From Duganella levis (GTDB lineage Bacteria; Pseudomonadota; Gammaproteobacteria; Burkholderiales; Burkholderiaceae_D), in NCBI RefSeq assembly GCF_009857605.1, contig NZ_WWCT01000013.1, positions 1 through 64,000 of the forward strand: DNA of 64,000 bases, read 5' to 3'. The notes under the pieces are model-generated. The model had not been told where the DNA came from, made no database searches, and was given only the letters and a program-made list of their open reading frames with translations. Below, one piece after another: positions 36,061 to 44,636 of the stretch; the first letter of the stretch is position 1, and each line of letters starts with the position of its first letter. Position numbers and translations under genes: made by a program.

Positions 36061-36071
36061 AAAGTTCCAAC

Positions 36072-36548
36072 ATGAGACAAGGACTTGGAACCCAATTGCG
36101 CCATCTGATCGACTTGCTGGACGGCGCCGTCAGCGCCGCCTATGAGGAGGCCGGCATCGACTACCGGCCGCGCTACACGCCGGTGATGCGGGCGCTGGAG
36201 GGCGGCGAGCCGCACACCGTCAGCCAGATCGCCGAAGCGGCCGGTATTACCCAGCCGGCCGCCACGCAGACGGTCGCGCTGATGATCAAGGAAGGCCTGC
36301 TGGAATCGTCGCCCGGCGTGCATGACGCGCGCCAGAAAGTGGTGCGCCTCAGCGCTCGTGGCCGAGACCTGCTGCCGCAACTGCACCTGTGCTGGCAAGC
36401 CACCCGCGCCGCCGCCGACAGCCTCGATGGCGACCTGCCCTACCCCTTGTCCGACGCCTTGGCGGCCGCCATCGCCGCCTTGCAGCAACAGCCTTTCGGC
36501 ACCCGCATCCGCACAGCGCGCGCCGCCATCACCAAGGAGACATCATGA
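36072..36548 (+). CDS. MarR-family transcriptional regulator
   Basis: A 158-residue winged-helix protein; the recognition region is HTVSQIAEAAGITQPAATQTVALMIKEGLLE and the wing DARQKVVRLSARG. Its stop overlaps the start of the CPBP gene (ATGA), so the two form an operon and the membrane protein is probably its regulated target. The ligand is unknown. Confidence 0.9.
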   Translation: MRQGLGTQLRHLIDLLDGAVSAAYEEAGIDYRPRYTPVMRALEGGEPHTVSQIAEAAGITQPAATQTVALMIKEGLLESSPGVHDARQKVVRLSARGRDLLPQLHLCWQATRAAADSLDGDLPYPLSDALAAAIAALQQQPFGTRIRTARAAITKETS

Positions 36549-37393
36549 GCATCGCCCAACCGGCAGTAACGCCCATCCCTTCTTTCCGCGCGCGCCTGTT
36601 CACGCATCCGCTGCTGCGCATCGTGCTCGGCGTGGTCGCCGTCATGCTGCCGATTTCGCTGACGCTGGCGCTGATCCATGCCCTAGTGCCGCAGCCGTTG
36701 CGCGTGGTATGGCCGATGCCGCTGGCCGCCTTGCTCAGCTTCCTGAGCTACCGCCTGTTCACCACCCGCATCGAAAAACGCTTGCCGACCGAACTGGCGT
36801 TCCCCGGCGCAGCGCGCGAAGTCGGCGCCGGCGTCGGACTTGGCGCTTCACTGGGCCTGGCGGTGGCCGGCGTGCTGGCAGTAGCGGGCGCGTTCGTCAT
36901 CACCGGCAGCAGCGCCGGTTGGGAGTTCCTGATCAAGTGCCTGCCGGAGCAGATCATGGTGGCAACGTTTGAGGAGCTGATGTTCCGGGCGGTACTGTTC
37001 CGCATCGTCGAACAACGCTGGGGCATGCGCGTGGCGCTGGCGGTGTCGTTTGTGCTGTTCGCACTGGTGCACCTCCAGAACGACAACATCAGCGCACTGG
37101 CCGTCCTTAACACCGGCGTCGTCTCGCTGACGCTGTGCGGCGCCTACATGCTGACGCGCCGCGTCTGGCTGCCGATCGGCATCCACTTCGGCTGGAACTT
37201 CCTGTACGACGGCGTCTTCGCCGTGCCGCTGTCCGGCCACGCAGCGCGCGGCTGGCTGCAAGTATCGCTGCCCGGCCCCGAATGGCTGACCGGCGGCGCC
37301 TACGGCGTCGAAGCCTCGGTGCTGACGCTACTGGTGTGGGGTATCGCCACGGTGCTGGTGCTTAAACGCGCTCAACTGCATCACCTCGCTTGA
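36545..37393 (+). CDS. CPBP-family intramembrane metalloprotease
   Basis: A 282-residue membrane protein with about eight hydrophobic segments and the three CPBP (Abi/CAAX-protease-like) motifs: FEELMFRAVLF with E143-E144 and R148, FVLFALVHLQN with a histidine, and GIHFGWNFLYD. The catalytic set is complete. In bacteria such proteins act in prenyl-type processing, bacteriocin self-immunity or stress; which applies here is unknown. Translationally coupled to the MarR gene. Confidence 0.88.
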   Translation: MSIAQPAVTPIPSFRARLFTHPLLRIVLGVVAVMLPISLTLALIHALVPQPLRVVWPMPLAALLSFLSYRLFTTRIEKRLPTELAFPGAAREVGAGVGLGASLGLAVAGVLAVAGAFVITGSSAGWEFLIKCLPEQIMVATFEELMFRAVLFRIVEQRWGMRVALAVSFVLFALVHLQNDNISALAVLNTGVVSLTLCGAYMLTRRVWLPIGIHFGWNFLYDGVFAVPLSGHAARGWLQVSLPGPEWLTGGAYGVEASVLTLLVWGIATVLVLKRAQLHHLA

Positions 37394-37426
37394 TAGCGCT
37401 CAAATGACGGTCTATCATCAAATGAC
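37391..37426. promoter_or_regulatory. Repeats upstream of the BrnT module
   Basis: TCAAATGAC occurs twice, at 37400-37408 and 37418-37426, one 18-bp period apart; TGATAG (37391-37396) and CTATCA (37412-37417) add an inverted repeat. Such iterons 12 bp before the toxin start fit an autoregulatory toxin-antitoxin operator. Confidence 0.45.
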
Positions 37427-37437
37427 AAGATCGTCCC

Positions 37438-37710
37438 ATGATTACCTGGGACGAAAACAAACGCAAACGTAATATCCTGGAGCATGGGATTGATCTTGCC
37501 GATCTGGAAGTTGTCTTCGATTTCCCGATGCATACAACTGAAGATCGGACGACCGACCACACCGAAAGACGGCACCGCAGTCTTTGTCTGTTTCAGGGCA
37601 GAGTTGTGGTGCTGATTTGGACGGAGCAAAACGACACTGCCAAACTCATCTCTTGCCGAAACGGTGATAAACGTGAGCACGAAACCTACTTCCAAAACGC
37701 CTTCTTTTAG
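37438..37710 (+). CDS. brnT: BrnT-family toxin
   Basis: A 90-residue RNase toxin of the RelE-like BrnT family: ITWDENKRKRNILEHGIDLADLEVVF at the N-terminus and HRSLCLFQGRVVVLIWTEQNDTAKLISCRNGDKREHETY, with the family's basic/aromatic residues. It would cut RNA and stop translation when free. The gene is AT-richer than its neighbours and overlaps the downstream gene by up to 47 bp. Tandem repeats precede it. Confidence 0.88.
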   Translation: MITWDENKRKRNILEHGIDLADLEVVFDFPMHTTEDRTTDHTERRHRSLCLFQGRVVVLIWTEQNDTAKLISCRNGDKREHETYFQNAFF

Positions 37711-37894
37711 CCCGCAGGAAATCAAAGCGATGATCGAGGCCGCCCCCGATCGTGTCGATGATCCCGATTGTCCCTACGATACAAATGATCCAGAGGCTTT
37801 CAAAGCATACTGGGAGGACGCGAAAACGATTCTCCCTGGCCAGCATGCTTTCCAAAAAGCCGAACGTTTAAAGCTCAAAAAGGCTAAACGCTAG
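37664..37894 (+). CDS. Putative antitoxin of BrnT, not BrnA-like
   Basis: A 76-residue protein in the place of BrnA. It has a short helix (SFSPQEIKAMIEAAPDRV), an acidic middle (DDPDCPYDTNDPEAF) and a basic tail (KAERLKLKKAKR). The ribbon-helix-helix domain that ends classical BrnA is not recognisable. The start is a GTG at 37664 or a second GTG at 37673, both inside brnT. Antitoxin role is inferred from position and overlap; DNA binding may reside in the basic tail or be absent. Confidence 0.55.
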   Translation: MINVSTKPTSKTPSFSPQEIKAMIEAAPDRVDDPDCPYDTNDPEAFKAYWEDAKTILPGQHAFQKAERLKLKKAKR

Positions 37895-37907
37895 TAGCGC
37901 CATCATT

Positions 37908-39008
37908 TCAGGCATGGCAAGCCAGCGCCCACGCCACGTGCTCGCGCACTAGTTCGGACGGATCGTCGCGGCGCGCTTCCAGTGCCGCGACGATGGCGGC
38001 GTCGCCGCGCGCGCCGGCGGCGGCTGCATTTCCCAGCCCCACCGCGATATTCCGCAGCCATCGTTCATGGCCGATGCGGCGTATCGGGCTGCCTTCCATC
38101 TTGCGGTTGAATTCTTCGTCGCTCCACGCAAACAGCTCGATCATCGACGCGCTGCCCAGGCCATGGCGCTCATCGAAGTCCGGCAGCACCGCGCGCTGCG
38201 CGAACTTGTTCCATGGGCAGGCAGTCTGGCAATCGTCGCAGCCGTAGATGCGGTTGCCGATCAAGGGCCGCATCTCCAGCGGAATCGCATTCTTCAATTC
38301 GATGGTCAGGTAGGAGATGCAGCGCCGTGCATCCAGCTTGCCCGGCCCGAGAATGGCCTGGGTCGGACAGGCGGTGATGCACGCCGAGCATTGGCCGCAA
38401 TGCGCGCCGGTCGGTTCATCGATCGGCAGCGGCAGGTCGACCAGGAATTCGCCCATGAAGAACATCGAGCCGGCGGTGCGCGACAGCAGCAAGGTGTGCT
38501 TGCCGCGCCAGCCCAAACCGGCCTTCTCGGCCAGCGGCAGCTCCATCACCGGCGCCGAGTCGGTGAACACGCGGTAGCCGAAGTCGCCGATTTCCGCCTT
38601 CACCTTGTCGGCCAGCTGTTGCAGGCGCGCGCGCAGCACCTTGTGGTAGTCGCGGCCGCGCGCATACACCGAGATCACCGCCGCACCGGGATCGGCCAGC
38701 CGCGCCGCCTCGCGATCGCGCCAGTCATGTTCGCCCTCGGTTTCCGTGTCCCTCGGCAGGTAGTTCATGCGGGCGCTGACCACGCGGATGGTGCCCGGCA
38801 CCAGTTCGGCGGGACGCGCGCGCTTCATGCCATGCGCCGCCATGTAATCCATTTCGCCGTGCATGCCCGCGTCCAGCCAGGCCTGCAGGCCGGCTTCGGC
38901 GTGGCTCAGGTCCACGTCGGTGATGCGGATTTCGGCGAAGCCCAGCTCCACGCCCCAGCGCTTGATGCTGAGGGCAAGTTCGGCTAAATTGGATTCAGGC
39001 AGGGACAT
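37908..39008 (-). CDS. queG: Epoxyqueuosine reductase
   Basis: The 366-residue cobalamin-dependent enzyme performs the last step of queuosine synthesis in tRNA. An N-terminal domain of about 180 residues is followed by two [4Fe-4S] sites (CGQCSACITACP and CDDCQTACPWN) and a C-terminal HEAT-like tail. VYADSA-type substrate residues appear as RVFTDSAPVMELPLAEKAG. It is divergent from tsaE, separated by 63 bp. Confidence 0.95.
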   Translation of the reverse strand: MSLPESNLAELALSIKRWGVELGFAEIRITDVDLSHAEAGLQAWLDAGMHGEMDYMAAHGMKRARPAELVPGTIRVVSARMNYLPRDTETEGEHDWRDREAARLADPGAAVISVYARGRDYHKVLRARLQQLADKVKAEIGDFGYRVFTDSAPVMELPLAEKAGLGWRGKHTLLLSRTAGSMFFMGEFLVDLPLPIDEPTGAHCGQCSACITACPTQAILGPGKLDARRCISYLTIELKNAIPLEMRPLIGNRIYGCDDCQTACPWNKFAQRAVLPDFDERHGLGSASMIELFAWSDEEFNRKMEGSPIRRIGHERWLRNIAVGLGNAAAAGARGDAAIVAALEARRDDPSELVREHVAWALACHA

Positions 39009-39035
39009 CTTGGCATTCGAGGCAGCTTAGGCGGT

Positions 39036-39041
39036 TACAAT
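39036..39041 (+). promoter_or_regulatory. Candidate -10 of tsaE
   Basis: TACAAT inside TTACAATGGCGG, 30 bp before the tsaE ATG. The same 12-mer precedes tsaD at 10235-10246. Confidence 0.4.
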
Positions 39042-39071
39042 GGCGGTCAAACCAACATGACATTTTAATTG

Positions 39072-39557
39072 ATGCAGCACTTCACAGCCCATCTCCACGA
39101 CGAAGAAGGCACCGCAGCACTCGGCGCGGCGTTGTCGCGGGCCCTCGTGCCCGGCCTGGCGATCCACCTGCACGGCGACCTTGGCGCCGGCAAAACCGCC
39201 CTCACCCGCGCGCTGCTGCACGCCGCCGGCCATGTCGGCACCGTCAAAAGCCCAACCTACACCTTGTCCGAACCATACAGCATCCAGCTCGATGGCCGCG
39301 CCGTCAGCGTGATCCACTTTGACCTGTACCGCATGGGCAGTCCGGAAGAATTCCTCGACGCCGGCTTCCGCGAAGACTTCAACGGCGATAACATCTGCAT
39401 CGTCGAATGGCCGGAAAAGGCCGACGGCGTGCTGCCGCCGCCCGATCTGAACGTATTTTTGACTGTGGCTGGCCATGGCCGTGATGTAGAATTGCAGGCG
39501 TCTACCGCCTTGGGTAACTCATGCCTTCAACGCCTCAAATTCGCTCCCAACATGTGA
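39072..39557 (+). CDS. tsaE: tRNA threonylcarbamoyladenosine biosynthesis ATPase
   Basis: A 161-residue P-loop protein that drives turnover of the TsaB-TsaD complex. Walker A is GDLGAGKT (35-42); SPTYTLSEPY, FDLYRMGSPEEFLDAGF and CIVEWPEKA follow as in TsaE. The ATG at 39072 is preferred to a TTG one codon earlier. The last 37 bp overlap the start of amiC, a common tsaE-amiC arrangement. Confidence 0.95.
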   Translation: MQHFTAHLHDEEGTAALGAALSRALVPGLAIHLHGDLGAGKTALTRALLHAAGHVGTVKSPTYTLSEPYSIQLDGRAVSVIHFDLYRMGSPEEFLDAGFREDFNGDNICIVEWPEKADGVLPPPDLNVFLTVAGHGRDVELQASTALGNSCLQRLKFAPNM

Positions 39558-40885
39558 GCCGCCGCACCGTCCTGAAGGCCGGCGCCACCCTGCTGCTGTC
39601 CGTGACGGCGCCGCTGCGCGCCAGCGCCGCGCAAATTCTCGCGGTGCGCGTCTGGCCGGCCGACGACTACACCCGTGTCACGCTGGAAAACGACAGCGAA
39701 CTCAAAGCCACCCACTTCATCGTCAAAGACCCGGAGCGGATGGTGGTCGATATCGAAGGCCTGGAGCTCAATCCCACGCTGAAAAGCCTGGTGGCCAAGA
39801 TCCAGTCCAACGACCCATACATCAAGCAGGTGCGCGTGGGCCAGAACCGGCCCAACGTGGTGCGGCTGGTGTTCGACCTGAAAGAAGAAGTCAAGCCGCA
39901 GGTGTTCACGCTGCCGCCGGCCGGCAACTACAAGCACCGTTTGATCTTCGACCTGTATCCGGTCAAGGCGGCCGATCCGATCGCCGCCATGATCGAAAAA
40001 GGCGACTGGTCCACCGAAGAAAAAGTCGCCGCCGCGCCGGCGCCATCGCCGAAAGAGCAGCTGGAACAGCTCAAGCCCGACCTGAAGGCCGAGCCGCGCG
40101 AAGAACTCAAGGCCGATCTCAAAACCGCCGAAGCCCAGACCAAAGCCGATAAAACCGACAAGAACGGCAAGATGGTGCGCATGATTACCATCGCGCTCGA
40201 TCCCGGCCACGGCGGCGAAGATCCCGGCGCCTCCGGCAAGAACGGCAGCCGCGAAAAGGACATCGTACTGTCCATCGCCAAGCGCCTCAAGGCCAAGCTG
40301 GAAGAACAATCGAACGTGCGCGTGATGCTGACCCGCGACGGCGACTACTTCGTCCCGCTCGGCACCCGCGTCGACAAGGCGCGCAAGGTGCAGGCCGATT
40401 TGTTCGTGTCGATCCACGCCGACGCCTTCGTGCAGCCAACCGCGCGCGGCTCGTCGGTGTTCGTGCTGTCGGAAAAAGGCGCCACTTCATCGGCCGCGCG
40501 CTGGCTGGCGGACAAGGAAAATTCGGCCGACACCATCGGCGGCGTCAACGTCAGGAGCCACGACCGGCAGCTGGCCAGCGTGCTGCTCGACCTGTCCACC
40601 ACCGCGCAGATCAACGACAGCATGAAGCTGGGCCGCTCGGTGCTGGGCGAAATCGGCGGCATCAACCGCCTGCACAAAGGCTCGGTCGAACAGGCCGGCT
40701 TTGCGGTGCTGAAGGCGCCGGACATTCCGTCGATCCTGATCGAAACCGCCTTCATCTCCAACCCGGAAGAAGAAGCCAAACTGCTCGACGAGGCTTACCA
40801 GAACAAGCTGGCCGACGCCATCGTCACCGGCATCCGCCGCTATTTTTCGAAGAATCCACCACTGGCGAAGAATCGCCTGGCTTAA
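39521..40885 (+). CDS. amiC: N-acetylmuramoyl-L-alanine amidase (AmiC type)
   Basis: A 454-residue periplasmic amidase that cuts septal peptidoglycan for daughter-cell separation. A Tat signal is seen (SRRTVLKAGATLLLS, residues 13-27), then an AMIN domain (ILAVRVWPADDYTRVTLE...), a Lys/Glu/Ala-rich linker near 165-215 and the Amidase_3 domain with zinc ligands in DPGHGGEDPG, the REKDIVL glutamate and FVSIHADAF, and the catalytic glutamate in ILIETAFISNPEE. Translation starts inside tsaE. Confidence 0.93.
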   Translation: MPSTPQIRSQHVSRRTVLKAGATLLLSVTAPLRASAAQILAVRVWPADDYTRVTLENDSELKATHFIVKDPERMVVDIEGLELNPTLKSLVAKIQSNDPYIKQVRVGQNRPNVVRLVFDLKEEVKPQVFTLPPAGNYKHRLIFDLYPVKAADPIAAMIEKGDWSTEEKVAAAPAPSPKEQLEQLKPDLKAEPREELKADLKTAEAQTKADKTDKNGKMVRMITIALDPGHGGEDPGASGKNGSREKDIVLSIAKRLKAKLEEQSNVRVMLTRDGDYFVPLGTRVDKARKVQADLFVSIHADAFVQPTARGSSVFVLSEKGATSSAARWLADKENSADTIGGVNVRSHDRQLASVLLDLSTTAQINDSMKLGRSVLGEIGGINRLHKGSVEQAGFAVLKAPDIPSILIETAFISNPEEEAKLLDEAYQNKLADAIVTGIRRYFSKNPPLAKNRLA

Positions 40886-40897
40886 AAAGAGAGACCC

Positions 40898-41725
40898 ATG
40901 GCTGTAGTTACGATGACCACCTACGGCGACCTGCCGGCCGTCCACCTGACCGCAGCCGATGGCGCGCAGGCCACCGTGTCGCTATTCGGCGCGCACCTGC
41001 TGTCGTGGAAAACCGCCGACGGCAAGGAACGCCTGTTCGTCAGTTCGCAAACGCCGCTCGACGGCAGCAAGGCGATACGCGGCGGCGTGCCGGTCATCTT
41101 CCCGCAGTTTAATGTGCGCGGTCCGGGCCTGCGTCACGGCTTCGCACGCGTCAGCACATGGCGCCTGACCGGGCAAGGTGATTCGTTCGTGGAATTCAGC
41201 CTGGCACCATCCGACCTGTCGGCCGAACACGCGCAAGCCTGGCCGCACGACTTTACGCTGACGCTGCGCTTCACGCTGCGCACCGGTGCGCTGGACATCA
41301 GCTACAGCGCCCACAATCCGGGCCAGCAGGCTTACGATTTCGGCGTGGCGCTGCACACTTACTATGATGTCGGCCGCCTGGACGCGACCAGCATCAGCGG
41401 CCTGCAGCACCAGCAGTTCCTCGATCACCACAATCAAACGCTGGTACAGGATACGCCAACTCTGCACTTCACCGAGAAGCACGACCGCATGTACCAGTCC
41501 ACGCCAAGCGTGACGCTGAACACGGCCGACGCCACGCTGCGCCTGCAACAGCAAGGCTTCGATCAATGGGTAGTGTGGAATCCGGGCAAAGACGATGCCG
41601 CTGCGCTGACCGATTTGGCCGATGACGAATACCTGCGTTTCGTCTGCATCGAACCGGCGCGCATCTACCAGCAGCCGCTGGCCGCCGGCGCCACCTGGAC
41701 CGGCCAGCACACCATCAGCGTTTAA
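40898..41725 (+). CDS. D-hexose-6-phosphate mutarotase-like protein
   Basis: A 275-residue aldose-1-epimerase fold protein. GGVPVIFPQFN, LRHGFARVSTWRL, the catalytic histidine in GVALHTYYDVG and the glutamate in CIEPARI fit the YeaD/hexose-6-phosphate mutarotase group, which interconverts alpha and beta anomers. Cytoplasmic. It follows amiC by 12 bp but the functional link is unclear. Confidence 0.87.
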   Translation: MAVVTMTTYGDLPAVHLTAADGAQATVSLFGAHLLSWKTADGKERLFVSSQTPLDGSKAIRGGVPVIFPQFNVRGPGLRHGFARVSTWRLTGQGDSFVEFSLAPSDLSAEHAQAWPHDFTLTLRFTLRTGALDISYSAHNPGQQAYDFGVALHTYYDVGRLDATSISGLQHQQFLDHHNQTLVQDTPTLHFTEKHDRMYQSTPSVTLNTADATLRLQQQGFDQWVVWNPGKDDAAALTDLADDEYLRFVCIEPARIYQQPLAAGATWTGQHTISV

Positions 41726-42759
41726 TTGGATTCTTTGATGATGCGGCCACCGCTAGGCTGGACCGGCCGCGCATTCAATGGATAGAGGCGGCTGAACAGC
41801 GCCATCTGCTGCGGCGACGCCTGCAGCGGCTCCTTCATCACCAGCCACAACACGCCCTCGTTACACGGCGGCGTAGTCATTGATCCCATGAAGGTGTAGT
41901 ACTCTCGCTTGGCCGGCAGCAGGTCCTGCGGATCGAGCGGCTCCGACGGCGCCGCCGTATCGAACTTCTCCAGCGGAAGATTGTTCCACACGGTCTGGAT
42001 CACCGGCTGCGGCTTGCCGCGTTCCAGCAGCAGCGCCAGCATGGCGATACGGCCTTCCGGATCCTTGTGCACCATGTGCACCACCATCTCAAAGCCCTTG
42101 CCGTTGATGCGCTCTTCCGACGGACGATGGAAGTGGAACTGAATCAGCTCATAGGTGCGATTGCCGACCGTGAGGAAATTGCCGCTGCCGACCATCACCT
42201 GCACCGTATGGCCGTTGTCGGTCACATTGAACGACGATGGGTGATAGTCAAACGTGATCTGCTCCAGATCCACCTTCATGCCATCGCGCAGGTCGATCGG
42301 CGACTGGCGGTTGCCGCTGCCGCACTTGGCCCACGCCGGATTGATCTTGCCCCAGTTAGCCGGGCCGGTCTCGCCTTCATACGACCACACATTGCTGTAC
42401 ACCTTGGGAATAGCCGCCACGGCGGCTTCCTTGACGGCAGCCTGCTTCTTGGCCTTGGCTGCTGCGGCGACGCGCGCGGCCTGGTTGGCGCGCATGATGG
42501 CCAGACGCTCCTGAATGCGGGCCGTCAGATCGGCCTCCGCCTGGGCTTCTTTTTCGCGCTCGGTCAGCTTGCGCGGTGGCGCGCTCGATGCGGCAGACGA
42601 AGCCGACGACGCACCGGACGCCGCCGCCATGGACGCAGTCACGCCGGCAGCCCCCACCACCGCCGATTTCGTCGAAGGCGAAAGCAGCGGATCTTTTTCA
42701 GTGCCGGCGGCTGCGGAAACCACGCAGCAACAGGCAATCAGGGTCAGGAGGGAGCGCAT
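41722..42759 (-). CDS. Alpha-class carbonic anhydrase with N-terminal extension
   Basis: A 345-residue exported protein: short signal (MRSLLTLIACCCVVSAAAG), then about 95 residues of Ala/Ser/Lys-rich low-complexity and coiled-coil-like sequence, then an alpha-carbonic anhydrase domain from about 120. Zinc ligands H209, H211 and H228 are seen (FHFH and VVHMVH), with SPIDL and SMTTPPC. It hydrates CO2 in the periplasm. The extension is absent from typical bacterial alpha enzymes and may serve localisation. Tail-to-tail overlap of 4 bp with the mutarotase gene. Confidence 0.9.
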   Translation of the reverse strand: MRSLLTLIACCCVVSAAAGTEKDPLLSPSTKSAVVGAAGVTASMAAASGASSASSAASSAPPRKLTEREKEAQAEADLTARIQERLAIMRANQAARVAAAAKAKKQAAVKEAAVAAIPKVYSNVWSYEGETGPANWGKINPAWAKCGSGNRQSPIDLRDGMKVDLEQITFDYHPSSFNVTDNGHTVQVMVGSGNFLTVGNRTYELIQFHFHRPSEERINGKGFEMVVHMVHKDPEGRIAMLALLLERGKPQPVIQTVWNNLPLEKFDTAAPSEPLDPQDLLPAKREYYTFMGSMTTPPCNEGVLWLVMKEPLQASPQQMALFSRLYPLNARPVQPSGGRIIKESN

Positions 42760-42852
42760 GAAGTATCCAGAAGTAACAGTTACAGTCTGGTATACGGATG
42801 CATTTGGGCAAAACTTGAGGGCATCGCCTTGGCGAGGCGCGAAGAAAATAGC

Positions 42853-42884
42853 AAAAAATCATGCTGCAGTGGCCGCGCAGCATG
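42853..42884 (-). terminator. Intrinsic terminator after the DedA gene
   Basis: CATGCTGC and GCAGCATG form an 8-bp stem around a 9-nt loop; on the minus strand ATTTTTTG follows. It lies 14 bp beyond the DedA stop. Confidence 0.8.
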
Positions 42885-42898
42885 GCTACATGCGGGTT

Positions 42899-43543
42899 TC
42901 AGCGGCTTTGCAGGCGCCGAGTTAATTTCCACACGGCGCCGATCACCATCGGCACCACGGCCAGAGCAACGCCGAACAGCACGATTTCGGTCAGGTGCTC
43001 GCGCACGATCGGGATGTTGCCGAAGAAGTAGCCGGCCGAGGTCAACAACAGCACCCACAGGATGGCGCCGGTGAAGTTATACAGCTGGAAGCGGGCAAAC
43101 GTCATGTCCGAGACGCCGGCAATGAACGGCGCAAAGGTGCGCACCACGGGAATGAAACGAGCCAGCACAATGGTCTTGCCGCCGTGTTTTTCGAAGAAGT
43201 TGTGGGTGCGCGTGAGCGCTTCTTTATTGAGCCAGCGGTAGTCATGGGTAAATACCCGCTGCCCGACCTTCTCGCCGATCCAGTAATTGACCGTGTTGCC
43301 GGTGACGGCGGCCGTGGTCAACAACAGCATCAGCAGCGGCAGATTCATCTCGCCCACCGCGCATAGCGCGCCGGCGATAAATAACAACGTATCCCCGGGG
43401 AAGAAGAACAGGACCACCAGACCGGTTTCGGCGAAGATAATGGCAAATAGAACAACGTAGATCAGCGTACCGTACTGCTGGATCAACACTTCCAATGTCT
43501 TATCGACATGCAGGATCATGTCAAAAAATTGCACTAAGTCCAT
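42899..43543 (-). CDS. DedA-family membrane protein
   Basis: A 214-residue membrane protein. The family features are ETGLVVLFFFPGDTLLFIAGAL, GNTVNYWIGEKVG, and FARFIPVVRTFAPFIAGVSDM-like (seen as LARFIPVVRTFAPF) with the arginines and acidic residues considered essential in DedA proteins, which translocate undecaprenyl phosphate or phospholipids. The ATG at 43543 follows GGAAAGAAT; an in-frame upstream extension is not supported. Confidence 0.9.
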   Translation of the reverse strand: MDLVQFFDMILHVDKTLEVLIQQYGTLIYVVLFAIIFAETGLVVLFFFPGDTLLFIAGALCAVGEMNLPLLMLLLTTAAVTGNTVNYWIGEKVGQRVFTHDYRWLNKEALTRTHNFFEKHGGKTIVLARFIPVVRTFAPFIAGVSDMTFARFQLYNFTGAILWVLLLTSAGYFFGNIPIVREHLTEIVLFGVALAVVPMVIGAVWKLTRRLQSR

Positions 43544-43624
43544 ATTCTTTCCATAAGGTGAGCCGGCATCATACACTACCACCAGTCACTGCGGCAGCGG
43601 TTTCCGAGCTGGTCATATCCAGTT

Positions 43625-43630
43625 TACAAT
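43625..43630 (+). promoter_or_regulatory. Candidate -10 of the cyclophilin gene
   Basis: TACAAT in GTTTACAATCG stands about 49 bp before the start codon, like the candidate elements of tsaD and tsaE. Confidence 0.35.
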
Positions 43631-43678
43631 CGTCGCAGGCCCCGCAGCAAGCGGGTTCGTTCAACCAAGGAGATTTGG

Positions 43679-44605
43679 ATGGCTTTGTTCCGCACTTTAC
43701 GTGTTTTATCCCTGCCAGCACTGGCGTTGGGCCTCGGCGCTGCCAGCGCCGTCGCCGCCGATCTGCCGGAGCGCCCGAGCGCCGGCGACATCATCAAGAC
43801 GTCCAAGCCGGCCGACTGGCGGCCGACCGATCCGGCCAACACGCTGTATATGGATCTGCCGACCGGCCGCGTGGTCATCGAACTGGCGCCGGACTTCGCG
43901 CCGCTGGGCGTGGCCAATATCAAGACCATGGTCAAGGAACACTACTTCGATGGACTGGCGGTGATCCGTTCGCAGGATAACTACGTGGCGCAGTGGGGCG
44001 ATCCGAATGCCGAGACCAAACCGAAGTCGCTGGGCACGGCCAAGGCCAAGGTGCCGGGCGAGTTCACCGCGCCGCTGGCGAACGACAAGCACTTCGTGCT
44101 GCAAAAGGATGCGGATGGCTACGCGCCGCAGATCGGCCACTCCAACGGCTTCCCGGTGGGACGCGATCCGAAAGCCAAGACCACCTGGCTGGCGCACTGC
44201 TACGGCATGGTGGGCGTGGGCCGCGACAACGATACCGACAGCGGCAGCGGTTCGGAGCTGTATGCGATCACCGGCCATGCGCCGCGTCATCTGGACCGCA
44301 ATATCACGCTGCTGGGTCGCGTAATCTCGGGCATGCCGTTGCTGACCACCCTGCCGCGCGGCAGCGAAGCGCTGGGCTTCTACGGCCCGAACGAGCCGCG
44401 CATGCCGATCGTCTCGGTGCGGCTGGAAGCGGACGTGCCGGAAGCGGAGCGCAGCCACTTTGAAGTGATGCGCAGCGAAGCGCCGATCTACGAGCAGGTG
44501 CTGGAAGCGCAACGCAACCGTGGCGGCCCGTGGAACAAATACGCCGCCAACTATCTGGAACTGTGCAACGCCGCCATCCCGGTGCGCGAACGTCCAAAGC
44601 AGTAA
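43679..44605 (+). CDS. Periplasmic peptidyl-prolyl isomerase, cyclophilin type
   Basis: A 308-residue exported protein (signal [21 protein letters not shown]). The cyclophilin core is visible ([68 protein letters not shown]) with an extra C-terminal part of about 70 residues. The catalytic arginine appears in AVIRSQ where FHRVI is usual. Proline isomerisation in envelope protein folding is the expected role; the enlarged form may have another client. Confidence 0.87.
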   Translation: MALFRTLRVLSLPALALGLGAASAVAADLPERPSAGDIIKTSKPADWRPTDPANTLYMDLPTGRVVIELAPDFAPLGVANIKTMVKEHYFDGLAVIRSQDNYVAQWGDPNAETKPKSLGTAKAKVPGEFTAPLANDKHFVLQKDADGYAPQIGHSNGFPVGRDPKAKTTWLAHCYGMVGVGRDNDTDSGSGSELYAITGHAPRHLDRNITLLGRVISGMPLLTTLPRGSEALGFYGPNEPRMPIVSVRLEADVPEAERSHFEVMRSEAPIYEQVLEAQRNRGGPWNKYAANYLELCNAAIPVRERPKQ

Positions 44606-44636
44606 GCCCAAACGGGGGACAAGTTATAATCTGGTG

